In this document: in pieces, positions 1-8,345 of the stretch
Position numbering within the stretch: the first letter of the stretch is position 1
Layout: each line of letters opens with the position of its first letter
Source of the DNA: Bacteroidota bacterium
GTDB taxonomy: Bacteria; Bacteroidota; Bacteroidia; Bacteroidales; F082
NCBI GenBank assembly: GCA_023396415.1
Contig: JAEWWJ010000104.1
Span: 1-28,993 of the forward strand
Direction: 5' to 3'
Length of the DNA stretch: 28,993 nt
Position numbers and translations under genes: made by a program
The notes under the pieces: generated by a model
Seen by the model: only the letters and a program-made list of their open reading frames with translations
Told to the model about the DNA's origin: nothing
Databases searched by the model: none

Positions 1-154
1 AAAGTTAAGCACCCACTGTTGTAGCCAAGCTTGGAGAAATCTTTGCCGGAGCACCTAGATGAAAATTTACTCTCTTAACTTTAATTATTGATTATTAAAC
101 AATTAACAAATTTATATACAGATGAAATGAAGATTTATGCCACTGCCATGTTGT
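1..154. other. left-edge stretch, no gene supported
   Basis: No open frame of useful length fits here. Bases 1-58 have a coding-like composition, and frame 3 reads about 17 codons to a TGA near 57, but that frame has a TAA at 6-8. It is therefore at most the last codons of something outside the window. Bases 59-130 are strongly AT-rich and look intergenic. The membrane-protein gene on the minus strand ends at 155. Confidence 0.4.
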
Positions 155-715
155 TCAAGACAACCATTTCGTAAAACGCCTAAAACTCAAAAGACCCAAT
201 AGAAACAGCAGCAAACCAACAGACATACTCACTGAGATCCATTTCAAAAGGGTGAAAACCGCACCTATTTGAACTTGAACATCAGATACATTTGGAAATT
301 TTATGAGCATCCAATAGGTATTTGTGTTTTCAAACACATCAAAAAGAAAAGCCAATAACGGCCAAATGATCCACCGTTTGCAGTAAGATTCTTTTTTCAG
401 CTGGTGCAGACACAGCAAAAGTGCCGAAAGCAATAAAATGCCGTAAAAAAAAGGATAGACCATATCTGCAACAACCACTTGAAAGCGATACAAAGCACGG
501 CCTTGCGCGCCCATAGCATTAAATAGTGTTAGCACATCGAATGAATTGTACCACAGTCTGACATCTAAAATTTGGAGTTCGACACCCGCAGAACTGTAGC
601 TAAGAGATGGAAAAACAACAAAATTAAACAATATCCAACCTACAAATGCAAACCAAAAGACGGCCCAAGTCCATTGTTTGTGATGTTGCACAATAACATA
701 TAAAAAAGCGCACAT
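155..715 (-). CDS. Hypothetical multi-pass inner-membrane protein
   Basis: I do not recognise the family. The product is about 186 residues with four or five hydrophobic segments: one at the N-terminus (WAVFWFAFVGWILFNFVVF), one around FYGILLLSALLLCL, one around IIWPLLAFLFDVF, and one close to the C-terminus (SVGLLLFLLGLLSF). A polar DVFENTNTYW motif follows the third segment and may lie in a loop or active site. The frame stays open up to 802. I chose the ATG at 715 because AAAGGA lies just upstream of it, and because the longer version would run through the divergent promoter at 748-755. The gene is divergent from the gene at 806. Confidence 0.65.
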   Translation of the reverse strand: MCAFLYVIVQHHKQWTWAVFWFAFVGWILFNFVVFPSLSYSSAGVELQILDVRLWYNSFDVLTLFNAMGAQGRALYRFQVVVADMVYPFFYGILLLSALLLCLHQLKKESYCKRWIIWPLLAFLFDVFENTNTYWMLIKFPNVSDVQVQIGAVFTLLKWISVSMSVGLLLFLLGLLSFRRFTKWLS

Positions 716-747
716 GGTCGTTCCTTTATGCCGAATTAAAAACATCG

Positions 748-755
748 TATCTTTG
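748..755 (+). promoter_or_regulatory. Bacteroidota -7 promoter box TATCTTTG
   Basis: TATCTTTG matches TAnnTTTG and sits 50 bases before the TTG start at 806. It overlaps the palindrome CTTTGCAAAG (751-760). On the other strand the palindrome gives TTCCTTTG, a near-match to the same box, so one site may serve both divergent genes. Confidence 0.6.
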
Positions 756-805
756 CAAAGGAAGTCTATTCTTGGCAATAAAAAAAGTAAAATTTCGCTC
801 AAAAA

Positions 806-1369
806 TTGCCTAAAACAAAGCGCAAACGCACCACAAGACCGAAAAAAAGAAGCCCACGACTGGTAAGTAGAAAGTCGAAAAATAAAAACAAAACCTGGCT
901 GCAGTGGCTGCTATCGGTTTTGGTGGTTTTTCTGGTTTTAGGAGCTATTGCCATGGCAGCAGGATATGTTTATATGCGAACCACAGAAAATAACCAGGCA
1001 AAAACATTGTTGCCATCGGCAGAGACAGCGCAACAAATCAATGAAAATAAGCCCTCTACCGGAAGCATCAACAATTTAAAATTACTTGAAGGCACGTGGG
1101 TTAGTACCACTACCGGCGCCATGCTCAGCTTGAAAGGAGAAACTTTTTCGCTCGATTTCCCATCGGTAGAAGCTGAAAAACCTATGTCGGGAAATTTCGC
1201 TTTGACTGAAAATAAATTTTCAGTTGTCAACAATGGAAAAAGTGTATGCAACTCCATTAAAGGGACTTACAGCATTACTTTTGCTGCCGGCGATCTCGTG
1301 ATCACCCTTTTGCACGATGAATGTGGTAAAAGAAAAAATACCCTTCAATCCACTTGGTACAAATTATAA
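806..1369 (+). CDS. Membrane-anchored protein with lipocalin-like C-terminal domain
   Basis: 187 residues. The first 31 are extremely rich in Lys and Arg. One transmembrane helix follows (about 32-55, WLQWLLSVLVVFLVLGAIAM), then a polar linker and a compact C-terminal domain from about residue 95. That domain opens with LLEGTWVS and ends with Cys-containing strands (KSVCNSIKGTYS, LLHDECGKR). The LxGTW opening and strand pattern resemble small lipocalin-like domains, and two cysteines could form a disulfide outside the cytoplasm. The start is TTG; the first ATG is inside the membrane helix and would remove the basic tail. The fold is an inference and the function is unknown. Confidence 0.6.
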   Translation: MPKTKRKRTTRPKKRSPRLVSRKSKNKNKTWLQWLLSVLVVFLVLGAIAMAAGYVYMRTTENNQAKTLLPSAETAQQINENKPSTGSINNLKLLEGTWVSTTTGAMLSLKGETFSLDFPSVEAEKPMSGNFALTENKFSVVNNGKSVCNSIKGTYSITFAAGDLVITLLHDECGKRKNTLQSTWYKL

Positions 1370-1437
1370 CTACTTTTTAAACCATTTTCAGCTCAGCAAC
1401 ATCTCCTTTGAATCATCAGCAATTAATGGGCTTTGAT

Positions 1438-1445
1438 TACCTTTG
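1438..1445 (+). promoter_or_regulatory. Bacteroidota -7 promoter box TACCTTTG
   Basis: TACCTTTG fits TAnnTTTG and lies 56 bases before the ATG at 1502. A TTTG is present at 1407-1410, but its spacing is longer than usual, so the -33 element is uncertain. Confidence 0.5.
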
Positions 1446-1501
1446 TCCGGCGAAACTTACAAAAACGGGTTTTCTGAACTAAAATTACTCGCTTTATCCC
1501 T

Positions 1502-2890
1502 ATGAAACAGCACCACATCCTTTCACTTTTATTCCTAATATTATGGGCATGGCTTGGTCGAACCGAAGCAAAGGCCCAACATCAAATTTCGGGCACAATT
1601 AAAGACTATACCAACCAGATGATTCGTCTCAACATGATAAAAGGCGATAATAAATATCCGGTTGACTCTGTAAAAACCAATAACGAAGGCTATTTCACGT
1701 TCCACACTGCCACCTGGTTCCGCGTAGGAATGTATGAATTGGTGACCAAGTCGGGCAATAATTTCCGCATTCTATACAACAAAGCCGATGTGCGCTTCAT
1801 CTCCAATTCGGACAACGAAAATGCTACCGTTGAATTTATCCGATCGGATGAAAACAAGCTGTGGTATGATTATAAAATTTTAAAAGACAAAACAATTGCC
1901 CGTCAAGAGTTGATTAAGCCTATTTTACAACAATATCCGCGAAACGAACTTTTCTACAAACACGCCCTTGAAACCTATAACAAGCTACAAAACAGTTTAA
2001 AACAAAAAACAGATTCAGTGTATCTCACACGATCGGAAACCTTAGCCGCGCGTTTAATGCGGGCAGATGTGCCGCCGGTAATTGATCTTAGTCTTGATTT
2101 TGACGGGCAGCGCCAACAATTGAAAGATCATTTTTTTGATCAAACCGATTTTGCCGATACCCTCCTTCTTTATTCAGATGTATTGACTTCCAAAATGATT
2201 GATTATCTCTCGCTACATCAACGTCCTTCGATGGGAATGGCTGAGGTTCAATTGGTTTTTATGCAAGCATTAGATGTCATTCTCGAAAAAGCATCAGTTG
2301 AAAAAACTACCTATTTGTTCACTTTGGAATACTTTATTGAAGGTTTTGCAAAAATGGGCTTCACTGCGGTCACCGATTTTTTGAGTAACCTTCCGCATTT
2401 AGACGCCGATTGCTTAGATCTTGAGACCTCATTGGAAATTGAACGCATTGCAGGCCCACACCGAAAAGTAGTGATTGGATCGGTGGCTCCTGAAATTTCC
2501 ATGAATGACATACAAGGCAACGATTTCAACCTCAACGACACCAAAGGCAAACTGAAAATTATTCTTTTTTGGTCGGTAGATTGCCCACATTGCCTAAGCA
2601 TTCTGCCTGAATTAAAACAACTTACATTTCATTACCCCCAAGTGCAGGTCATTTCCTTTGTGCTGAGCAAAGATGCCGACAAGCTAAAATCAATTCTCAC
2701 CCAAGAAAAGCTCGATTGGACACATTTAACTGATGGCCTTGGCTGGGCAAGTCCGGTAAGCGAGGCATATATGGTGTATGGAACCCCCACCTTTTTCGTA
2801 TTAAACACTGACAACACTATACTGTCAAAACCCTCCGGCTTAGCCGAGCTGGAAGTGTTTTTAAAAAATTATTTTACCCAAGACAAATAG
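1502..2890 (+). CDS. Secreted thioredoxin-like protein (TlpA/ResA type with DUF4369-like N-terminus)
   Basis: 462 residues. A signal peptide (MKQHHILSLLFLILWAWLG, cleavage probably after the AKA near residue 25) sends it to the periplasm. Residues 27-110 (ISGTIKDYTNQMIRLNMI, then DSVKTNNEGYFTF) look like the DUF4369 beta domain common in Bacteroidota. A long helical middle follows. Residues 325-462 are a thioredoxin fold of the TlpA/AhpC-TSA group: APEISMNDIQG, then the redox motif C361-P-H-C364 after FWSVD, and the cis-proline segment GTPTFFV. Such proteins reduce or exchange disulfides in envelope proteins. The substrate is unknown. The gene has its own promoter box, and the GH3 fusion gene follows after 19 bases, so the two are probably co-transcribed. 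Confidence 0.8.
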   Translation: MKQHHILSLLFLILWAWLGRTEAKAQHQISGTIKDYTNQMIRLNMIKGDNKYPVDSVKTNNEGYFTFHTATWFRVGMYELVTKSGNNFRILYNKADVRFISNSDNENATVEFIRSDENKLWYDYKILKDKTIARQELIKPILQQYPRNELFYKHALETYNKLQNSLKQKTDSVYLTRSETLAARLMRADVPPVIDLSLDFDGQRQQLKDHFFDQTDFADTLLLYSDVLTSKMIDYLSLHQRPSMGMAEVQLVFMQALDVILEKASVEKTTYLFTLEYFIEGFAKMGFTAVTDFLSNLPHLDADCLDLETSLEIERIAGPHRKVVIGSVAPEISMNDIQGNDFNLNDTKGKLKIILFWSVDCPHCLSILPELKQLTFHYPQVQVISFVLSKDADKLKSILTQEKLDWTHLTDGLGWASPVSEAYMVYGTPTFFVLNTDNTILSKPSGLAELEVFLKNYFTQDK

Positions 2891-2909
2891 AACAGCTAAA
2901 CCATAAACT

Positions 2910-5891
2910 ATGAAAAATATTTTTGTAAAGCATATTATTCACCGTGTTTTTTGCAGGCACCCAAAACTTCTGCTCCTCGCGATGGTTATTTTTGGCCTTT
3001 CGACACCTACCATGACTCAAAATTTGTCTGAAGACCGATGGGTGGACTCGGTGTACAACCAACTCACGCCTGAACAACGGGTGGGACAACTGATTATGGC
3101 CCGTGCCAACCAACCCGACAAGCCCTACGATCCGGCTTTGTCGCAGCTCATCCAAAAATACAACCTTGGTGGCGTTACCTTTTTTAAAGGATCACCTCAA
3201 AGTCAGCTTTATCAAACCAACAAGTGGCAGCAAGAAGCCAAAACACCTCTATTGATCAGCATTGACGCCGAATGGGGCTTAGCAATGCGTTTGCCAGGAA
3301 CTGTTTCGTATCCTTTTCAGATGACACTCGGTGCCATACAAAACGACAGTATTATTGCCGCAATGGGATATCAAATTGCAGCCCAATGCCAACGTTTGGG
3401 CATCCACATCAACTTTGCACCTGTGGTGGATGTAAACAGCAATGCTGCAAATCCGGTGATCGGAATGCGAAGCTATGCTGAACAGCCCGAGCAAGTTACA
3501 GCAAAAGGTATTGTTTTTGCTCGGGCCATGCAGCAAGGCGGAGTGGTCGCCACGGCCAAACATTTTCCCGGACACGGCGACACACAAAACGATTCGCATT
3601 ATACCCTGCCCGTTTTAAACCACTCGCGTGCCCACTTCGATTCGGTGGAGTTGGTGCCTTTCAAAAAAATGATTGAAAGTGGACTAGATGCCATCATGAC
3701 AGCCCATTTGCACATTCCAGCTTTGGATGCAACACCCAATCTACCCAGCAGCCTTTCCTATCCCATCGTAACAGGTATCCTAAAAAACGAAATGGGCTTT
3801 AAAGGACTTATCATCACCGATGGACTTGATATGAAAGGTGTTACATCAGTTCAACCTTCCGGAAAAATTGAACTCTCAGCCCTTATGGCCGGCAATGACA
3901 TCTTGTTGCTGCCCGAAAATATTCCGCTCGCTATTCAAACCATCCTCGATGCTGTTGCCGATGGCAGCCTTAGCATGGAACGCATTGAAGAAAGCTGCAA
4001 AAAAATTCTGCATTACAAATACAAAGTTGGATTAAACACCTACAGGCCGTCTAATATCGAGGGCCTGAGCAGCGACCTCGCCAAACCAGAATACCAGCAG
4101 CTTAACCAACAACTTTTCAATGAGTCAGTTACACTGTTGCGCAACAACGATGATGGTCTTCCTCTCGTTTCCGGAACCGACACCCTGGCTCTGCTCACAA
4201 TAGGTAAAGAAACGGATGCTTTTTTCAAAAAAGAGCTCGTAAGCAAAGGCATTGTAATTCAATCCTTTACCCTCAACAAAAACGCCGATAAAGATGCCAT
4301 TGCTGCATTGATAAAAAAGTTAAGGCCCTTCAAAAAAGTGATCGTGAATCTGCAAAACACTTCCATGCTTGCTGCCAAAAAATATGGTATCACCGACGGA
4401 GTTATTCAACTCATGCAATCACTTTCAAAAGATAAGCACATCATTTTCAACCTATTTGCTTCACCGTATGCCCTTGATCTGTTCGCCATCAACGCACAAT
4501 ATAAAGCCATTCTGATCGGCTATCAAGACCGTGATGAAAGCGTTCAAGCCGCAGCTCAAATTCTTACCGGCCAGCTTGAAGCCAGAGGCAAACTACCTGT
4601 TTCGCTGAATACCGGCTTCAAGGCCGGCGAAGGGTTAACCATCAAAACGACTAAAACTGTTACCGGCCTGCTCAATGAAGCAGACAAAAAAAAAACCGAC
4701 CCACCGGCAATAAAAAATTCATTTTTCGACAAGATCGATTCTATTGCCCAAGACGGAATCCTAAATAAAGCTTATCCGGGCTGCCAAATTGTCGCTCTTC
4801 ACAACGGACGGTGCATCTATAACAGATCATTTGGTTTTCTCACCTACGATTCTACGCAGCCGGTAACCGAGGCTACACTATACGATCTGGCCAGTCTTAC
4901 CAAAATTTTGGCAACCACACCCGCCGTGATGCGCTTGTATGAAGACAGCAGTCTTTTTATGAGCCAAACGTTAGGTGATTTTCTGCCTTATCTCAACAAA
5001 ACCGACAAAGGACAACTGAGAATTTATGATATTCTTGCCCATCAATCGGGCTTAGACGGGTGGATACCGTTTTATTTGAAAACCATCAAAAACAAAAACC
5101 TCGATCCCTCTGTATATGCTAAAATTGCAGATGCCGACCACCCCTACCGCATTGCCGACAGTATTTATATGCACCGAAACTACCGCTATGCCATGTTCCA
5201 ACAAATAGGTACCAGCAAACTAAAGGTGAAGGAATACCGCTACAGCGATATGGGTTTCATCATCCTTCCTCTAATCGTGGAACTGCTTACCAACCAACCT
5301 TTTGAAGAATATGTTTACGACAATATCTATCGCCCACTTGCCTTGGATTCAATCACTTATCAACCTTTGAAAAAGTTTCAACGAAGTAGCATTGCCCCTA
5401 CCGAGGATGATCAAGATTTCAGGAAACAACTGCTGCAAGGCGATGTACATGATCCGGGAGCAGCCATGTTGGGCGGTATTGCCGGTCATGCCGGGTTGTT
5501 TGGCAACGCCCACCAAGTGGCACTTTTGATGCAAATGTTCCTCAACAAAGGCAGCTTGAATGGCGTGAAAATATTTGAACCTCAGACCTTAAACTATTTT
5601 ACCCGTACCCACTTTAAAAACAACCGCCGCGGATTGGGCTTCGACAAACCTCCCTTAGATCCCAAAGAAACGAGCCGACCCATGGCCAAGAGTGCCTCGC
5701 CCGAAAGTTTTGGCCACACTGGGTTTACCGGCACTTTTGCTTGGGCCGACCCAAAAAATAAATTGGTGGTGGTATTTTTGTCGAACAGAGTGTATCCCAA
5801 CGCTAAAACCAATCTCCTGGCCAAGATGAACATTCGTCCGCAAATTCACGAGCTTTTCTATCAATACGTTCAACACATCCAAAAGAAATAA
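2910..5891 (+). CDS. NagZ-like GH3 glycosidase fused to a serine beta-lactamase/esterase domain
   Basis: 993 residues with an N-terminal signal (hydrophobic LLLLAMVIFGLS around 20-31), so probably periplasmic. Residues 45-370 are a GH3 domain of the beta-N-acetylhexosaminidase type. It has the NagZ loop K217-H-F-P-G-H-G-D, with D228 and H230 as the acid/base dyad, and the nucleophile D304 in ITDGLDMKG. Residues 390-590 are a GH3 C-terminal-like region. Residues 605-990 are a class C beta-lactamase/PBP-like domain with S662-L-T-K665, Y778-S-D and H936-T-G, all three catalytic boxes present. Family knowledge suggests trimming of GlcNAc-containing muropeptides and a peptidase or esterase activity on cell-wall or other substrates. 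Related fusions are known in Bacteroidota. The domains are joined at an A10 tract. The CDF gene starts one base after the stop. Confidence 0.88.
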   Translation: MKNIFVKHIIHRVFCRHPKLLLLAMVIFGLSTPTMTQNLSEDRWVDSVYNQLTPEQRVGQLIMARANQPDKPYDPALSQLIQKYNLGGVTFFKGSPQSQLYQTNKWQQEAKTPLLISIDAEWGLAMRLPGTVSYPFQMTLGAIQNDSIIAAMGYQIAAQCQRLGIHINFAPVVDVNSNAANPVIGMRSYAEQPEQVTAKGIVFARAMQQGGVVATAKHFPGHGDTQNDSHYTLPVLNHSRAHFDSVELVPFKKMIESGLDAIMTAHLHIPALDATPNLPSSLSYPIVTGILKNEMGFKGLIITDGLDMKGVTSVQPSGKIELSALMAGNDILLLPENIPLAIQTILDAVADGSLSMERIEESCKKILHYKYKVGLNTYRPSNIEGLSSDLAKPEYQQLNQQLFNESVTLLRNNDDGLPLVSGTDTLALLTIGKETDAFFKKELVSKGIVIQSFTLNKNADKDAIAALIKKLRPFKKVIVNLQNTSMLAAKKYGITDGVIQLMQSLSKDKHIIFNLFASPYALDLFAINAQYKAILIGYQDRDESVQAAAQILTGQLEARGKLPVSLNTGFKAGEGLTIKTTKTVTGLLNEADKKKTDPPAIKNSFFDKIDSIAQDGILNKAYPGCQIVALHNGRCIYNRSFGFLTYDSTQPVTEATLYDLASLTKILATTPAVMRLYEDSSLFMSQTLGDFLPYLNKTDKGQLRIYDILAHQSGLDGWIPFYLKTIKNKNLDPSVYAKIADADHPYRIADSIYMHRNYRYAMFQQIGTSKLKVKEYRYSDMGFIILPLIVELLTNQPFEEYVYDNIYRPLALDSITYQPLKKFQRSSIAPTEDDQDFRKQLLQGDVHDPGAAMLGGIAGHAGLFGNAHQVALLMQMFLNKGSLNGVKIFEPQTLNYFTRTHFKNNRRGLGFDKPPLDPKETSRPMAKSASPESFGHTGFTGTFAWADPKNKLVVVFLSNRVYPNAKTNLLAKMNIRPQIHELFYQYVQHIQKK

Positions 5892-6800
5892 ATGCACCAA
5901 ACTACCGGACACCTTTCAGGAAAAAAAGAGGGCCGTAACTTAATGATTACTGTCGTCCTCAACATGGTCATTTCAACTGTAGAATTGATTGGAGGCTTGC
6001 TTTCAAACAGCTTGGCCTTAATTTCCGATGCGCTACACAATTTCAGCGATGGAATTGCACTTTTGATCACCTATATCACCCTCAAAATAAGTAAAAAAGC
6101 GCCCAACAAGCAACTGACTTTTGGCTATAAACGTATCCAAATTCTGGCTGCCATGTTCAACGCCGTTACCTTGATTGGCATTTGTATGTTTCTGATGGTT
6201 GAAGCTTTCCATCGCCTGAAAAATCCCAGCGAAGTTGAAGGTTTTTCAATGCTTATTGTTGCTTCTATTGGCATGATTGCCAACCTAGTTGGAGTTTTTT
6301 TGCTCAAAGATTTCTCTAAAAACAACCTCAACATCAAATCCGCTTACCTTCATTTGATCGGCGACACCCTCTCGAGTGTAACCGTAATCGTGGGTGGTGT
6401 GCTGATTATTTTCTTCAAAATTTATTGGGTTGACCCTATTATAACCCTCCTCATCAGCATTTATATCATCAAAGAAACTTGGCATGTGTTGGCCGAAACT
6501 TATCACATTTTGATGCAGTCCGGACCAAGAAATCTAAAATTAGAACCCATAGCCGAGCGCATGAAAATGATTGATGGTATAAAAAATATCCACCACCTGC
6601 ATGTGTGGCAACTCACCGAACAAGAAATATTCTTTGAAGCCCATTTAGAAATGGAAAAAGATATGCTGCTGAGCCAAGTTCAAGAAAAAAGAGAGGAAGC
6701 CGAGCATGTTTTAATGCACGAATTTGGTTTCACTCACATTACCTTGCAAACAGAAATCAACAGTTGCCCCGACCTAAACCTCATTGCTACAACAAGTTAA
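5892..6800 (+). CDS. Cation diffusion facilitator, Zn2+ efflux (CzcD/ZitB-like)
   Basis: 302 residues with six predicted transmembrane helices and a cytoplasmic C-terminal domain. The transport site is visible as two HxxxD motifs: H49-N-F-S-D53 in helix 2, after SDAL, and H154-L-I-G-D158 in helix 5. This HD/HD pattern is that of zinc-selecting CDF proteins, which exchange the metal for protons across the inner membrane. The C-terminal domain contains IHHLHVWQL and EAHLEM, typical of the dimerising metal-sensing fold. There is no long His-rich loop; only MHQTTGH at the N-terminus. The ATG immediately follows the TAA of the GH3 fusion, whose AAAAGAAA tail can act as the ribosome site, so translation is probably coupled. 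Confidence 0.9.
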   Translation: MHQTTGHLSGKKEGRNLMITVVLNMVISTVELIGGLLSNSLALISDALHNFSDGIALLITYITLKISKKAPNKQLTFGYKRIQILAAMFNAVTLIGICMFLMVEAFHRLKNPSEVEGFSMLIVASIGMIANLVGVFLLKDFSKNNLNIKSAYLHLIGDTLSSVTVIVGGVLIIFFKIYWVDPIITLLISIYIIKETWHVLAETYHILMQSGPRNLKLEPIAERMKMIDGIKNIHHLHVWQLTEQEIFFEAHLEMEKDMLLSQVQEKREEAEHVLMHEFGFTHITLQTEINSCPDLNLIATTS

Positions 6801-6861
6801 AAGCTATTTTACACTTTTTTGTCCCCCAAAACCTTCTGCATTTTCATTCAGTAACAAAAGC

Positions 6862-6869
6862 TATTTTTG
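6862..6869 (+). promoter_or_regulatory. Bacteroidota -7 promoter box TATTTTTG
   Basis: TATTTTTG matches TAnnTTTG and is 17 bases before the ATG at 6887. This leader is short, but it suggests the pair 6887-8334 is a separate transcription unit from the CDF gene. Confidence 0.5.
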
Positions 6870-6886
6870 CATTTTAAAAATTAAAC

Positions 6887-7729
6887 ATGAAGTCACCAAA
6901 TTGCAACCGACGGATCGTTTCCGTCATTCTGTGGACATTATCCCTATTATTGATGGGCAGTTTTGCCGTTTACCAACGAACAACAGGCCCCACTTATCCC
7001 ATAAGAGGAAAAGTAACCATTAAAAATCAGCCCGTTAAATACAAATTATTGCGCACCCACGACACCGGACAAGACGCATTGGTAACCATCGCCGTGCCGG
7101 AGGGTGTAACTGCTGTGTATAAATTCAAACGTTACAAAAGCCACGACGAATGGACAACCGTCAACTTAGAACCGAAAAACGGAATCATCACGGCAGCTGT
7201 CCCTAATCAGCCACCGGCCGGAAAAGTTGAATACCACATTGCATTGATGGACGGCGAAAAAGCCTATCCGCTTACCCAAGAATCGGCAGTGTTGCGCTTC
7301 AAAGGGGCGGTGCCGGATTTTGTTTTGATTCCGCACATCTTTTTTATGTTTTTCGCGATGGTTTTTGGAATACGTACAGGTTTTGAAGCTTTCCTTAAGC
7401 GCGAAAAAACGTTCCAACTCACCTCCATCACTTTAGTGTTGACCTTTATTGGTGGTTTGGTTTTCGGACCAATCGTTCAAAAATATGCTTTTGATGCTTA
7501 TTGGACCGGCTGGCCCTGGGGTTATGATCTCACCGACAATAAAACCATCATCTTCTTCATCTTTTGGCTGATAGCTTGGTTTGTTTTGCGTAAAAATTCA
7601 AAAAATAGAACCTGGCCCATTGTGGCAACAATGGTAATGGTGGCTGTGTATTTAATTCCACACAGTGTTTTAGGCTCCGAAATTGATCATACGAAAACCA
7701 ACGCCAACCCCACGGAGGAAACCAAATGA
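6887..7729 (+). CDS. Membrane protein of unknown function with a beta-rich extracytoplasmic domain
   Basis: 280 residues. An N-terminal helix (about 11-29) leads into about 100 polar residues with alternating strands (TIAVPEGVTAVYKFKRY, AGKVEYHIALMDGEK), which look like an Ig-like sandwich in the periplasm. Four further transmembrane helices follow at roughly 145-165, 178-200, 219-236 and 243-262. The loop between the third and fourth helices holds a conspicuous GWPWGYDLTDNKT motif. I believe similar proteins occur widely in Bacteroidota and related phyla without an assigned role, but this could not be searched. The ATGA overlap with the rhomboid gene suggests translational coupling and perhaps a functional link. 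Confidence 0.65.
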   Translation: MKSPNCNRRIVSVILWTLSLLLMGSFAVYQRTTGPTYPIRGKVTIKNQPVKYKLLRTHDTGQDALVTIAVPEGVTAVYKFKRYKSHDEWTTVNLEPKNGIITAAVPNQPPAGKVEYHIALMDGEKAYPLTQESAVLRFKGAVPDFVLIPHIFFMFFAMVFGIRTGFEAFLKREKTFQLTSITLVLTFIGGLVFGPIVQKYAFDAYWTGWPWGYDLTDNKTIIFFIFWLIAWFVLRKNSKNRTWPIVATMVMVAVYLIPHSVLGSEIDHTKTNANPTEETK

Positions 7730-8334
7730 CAGTTCTGATTATTATCGCAACTGTCGTTGTTTCGGTGATGGCCATGCAGAACGCAGGCCTATTTCACCGT
7801 TTGAGCTTCAGTCCATGGCTGATTCGCGAAAAGGGACAAGGTTGGCGCTTTGTCAGTTACGGCCTCATACACGCCGGATGGATGCACCTTGCTATCAATA
7901 TGTTTGTGTTGTACAGCTTTGGCAGACAAGTTGAAAATGCGTTTCAAGTTATTTTTGGCCCCGAAAAAGGTTGGCTGTATTATTTCTTGTTGTATATAGG
8001 AGGCATCTTGTTTTCAACACTTTATGATTACGGTAAATATAAAAACGACATCTACTACAACGCTGTAGGAGCATCGGGTGCAGTGGCCGCCGTGCTTTTC
8101 GCAAGCATTCTTCTCAGTCCAAATTCATCATTAATTATTTTTCCAATACCGATTCCCATTCCTGCTTATGTATTTGGGATCGTTTATCTGATTTACTCGA
8201 TGTATATGGGCAAAAAAGGACAAGACAACATTGGCCACAACGCGCACTTTTATGGTGCTTTGTATGGATTGATTTTTACCGCCATTGTTGTTCCAAACGT
8301 AATAAGGATGTTTATTACCCAGCTATTTGGCTGA
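7726..8334 (+). CDS. Rhomboid-family intramembrane serine protease
   Basis: 202 residues and six predicted helices, the minimal bacterial rhomboid size. H54-LAI-N58 in helix 2 is the conserved HxxxN that stabilises the oxyanion. G115-A-S117-G carries the nucleophile, and H174 in NAHFYGAL of the last helix is the partner of the Ser-His dyad. The GWMHLAINMF and GALYG helix-packing motifs are also typical. It should cleave single-pass membrane proteins within the bilayer. The substrate is unknown, though the overlapping upstream membrane protein is a candidate partner. The proline-rich repeat IPIPIPIP (about 139-146) before helix 5 is unusual but does not disrupt the motifs. The gene converges on yqgE with an 11-base gap. 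Confidence 0.9.
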   Translation: MTVLIIIATVVVSVMAMQNAGLFHRLSFSPWLIREKGQGWRFVSYGLIHAGWMHLAINMFVLYSFGRQVENAFQVIFGPEKGWLYYFLLYIGGILFSTLYDYGKYKNDIYYNAVGASGAVAAVLFASILLSPNSSLIIFPIPIPIPAYVFGIVYLIYSMYMGKKGQDNIGHNAHFYGALYGLIFTAIVVPNVIRMFITQLFG

Positions 8335-8345
8335 TTTATAGATAC

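Noticed and set aside
3..58. Plus-strand frame reading VVAKLGEIFAGAP at the left edge
   Set aside because: It looks protein-like, but an in-frame TAA at 6-8 precedes it and only 17 codons are visible, so no gene can be supported.
716..802. Extension of the first minus-strand gene to an ATG at 802
   Set aside because: It crosses the divergent promoter and leaves 3 bases to the neighbouring start; AAAGGA precedes the ATG at 715.
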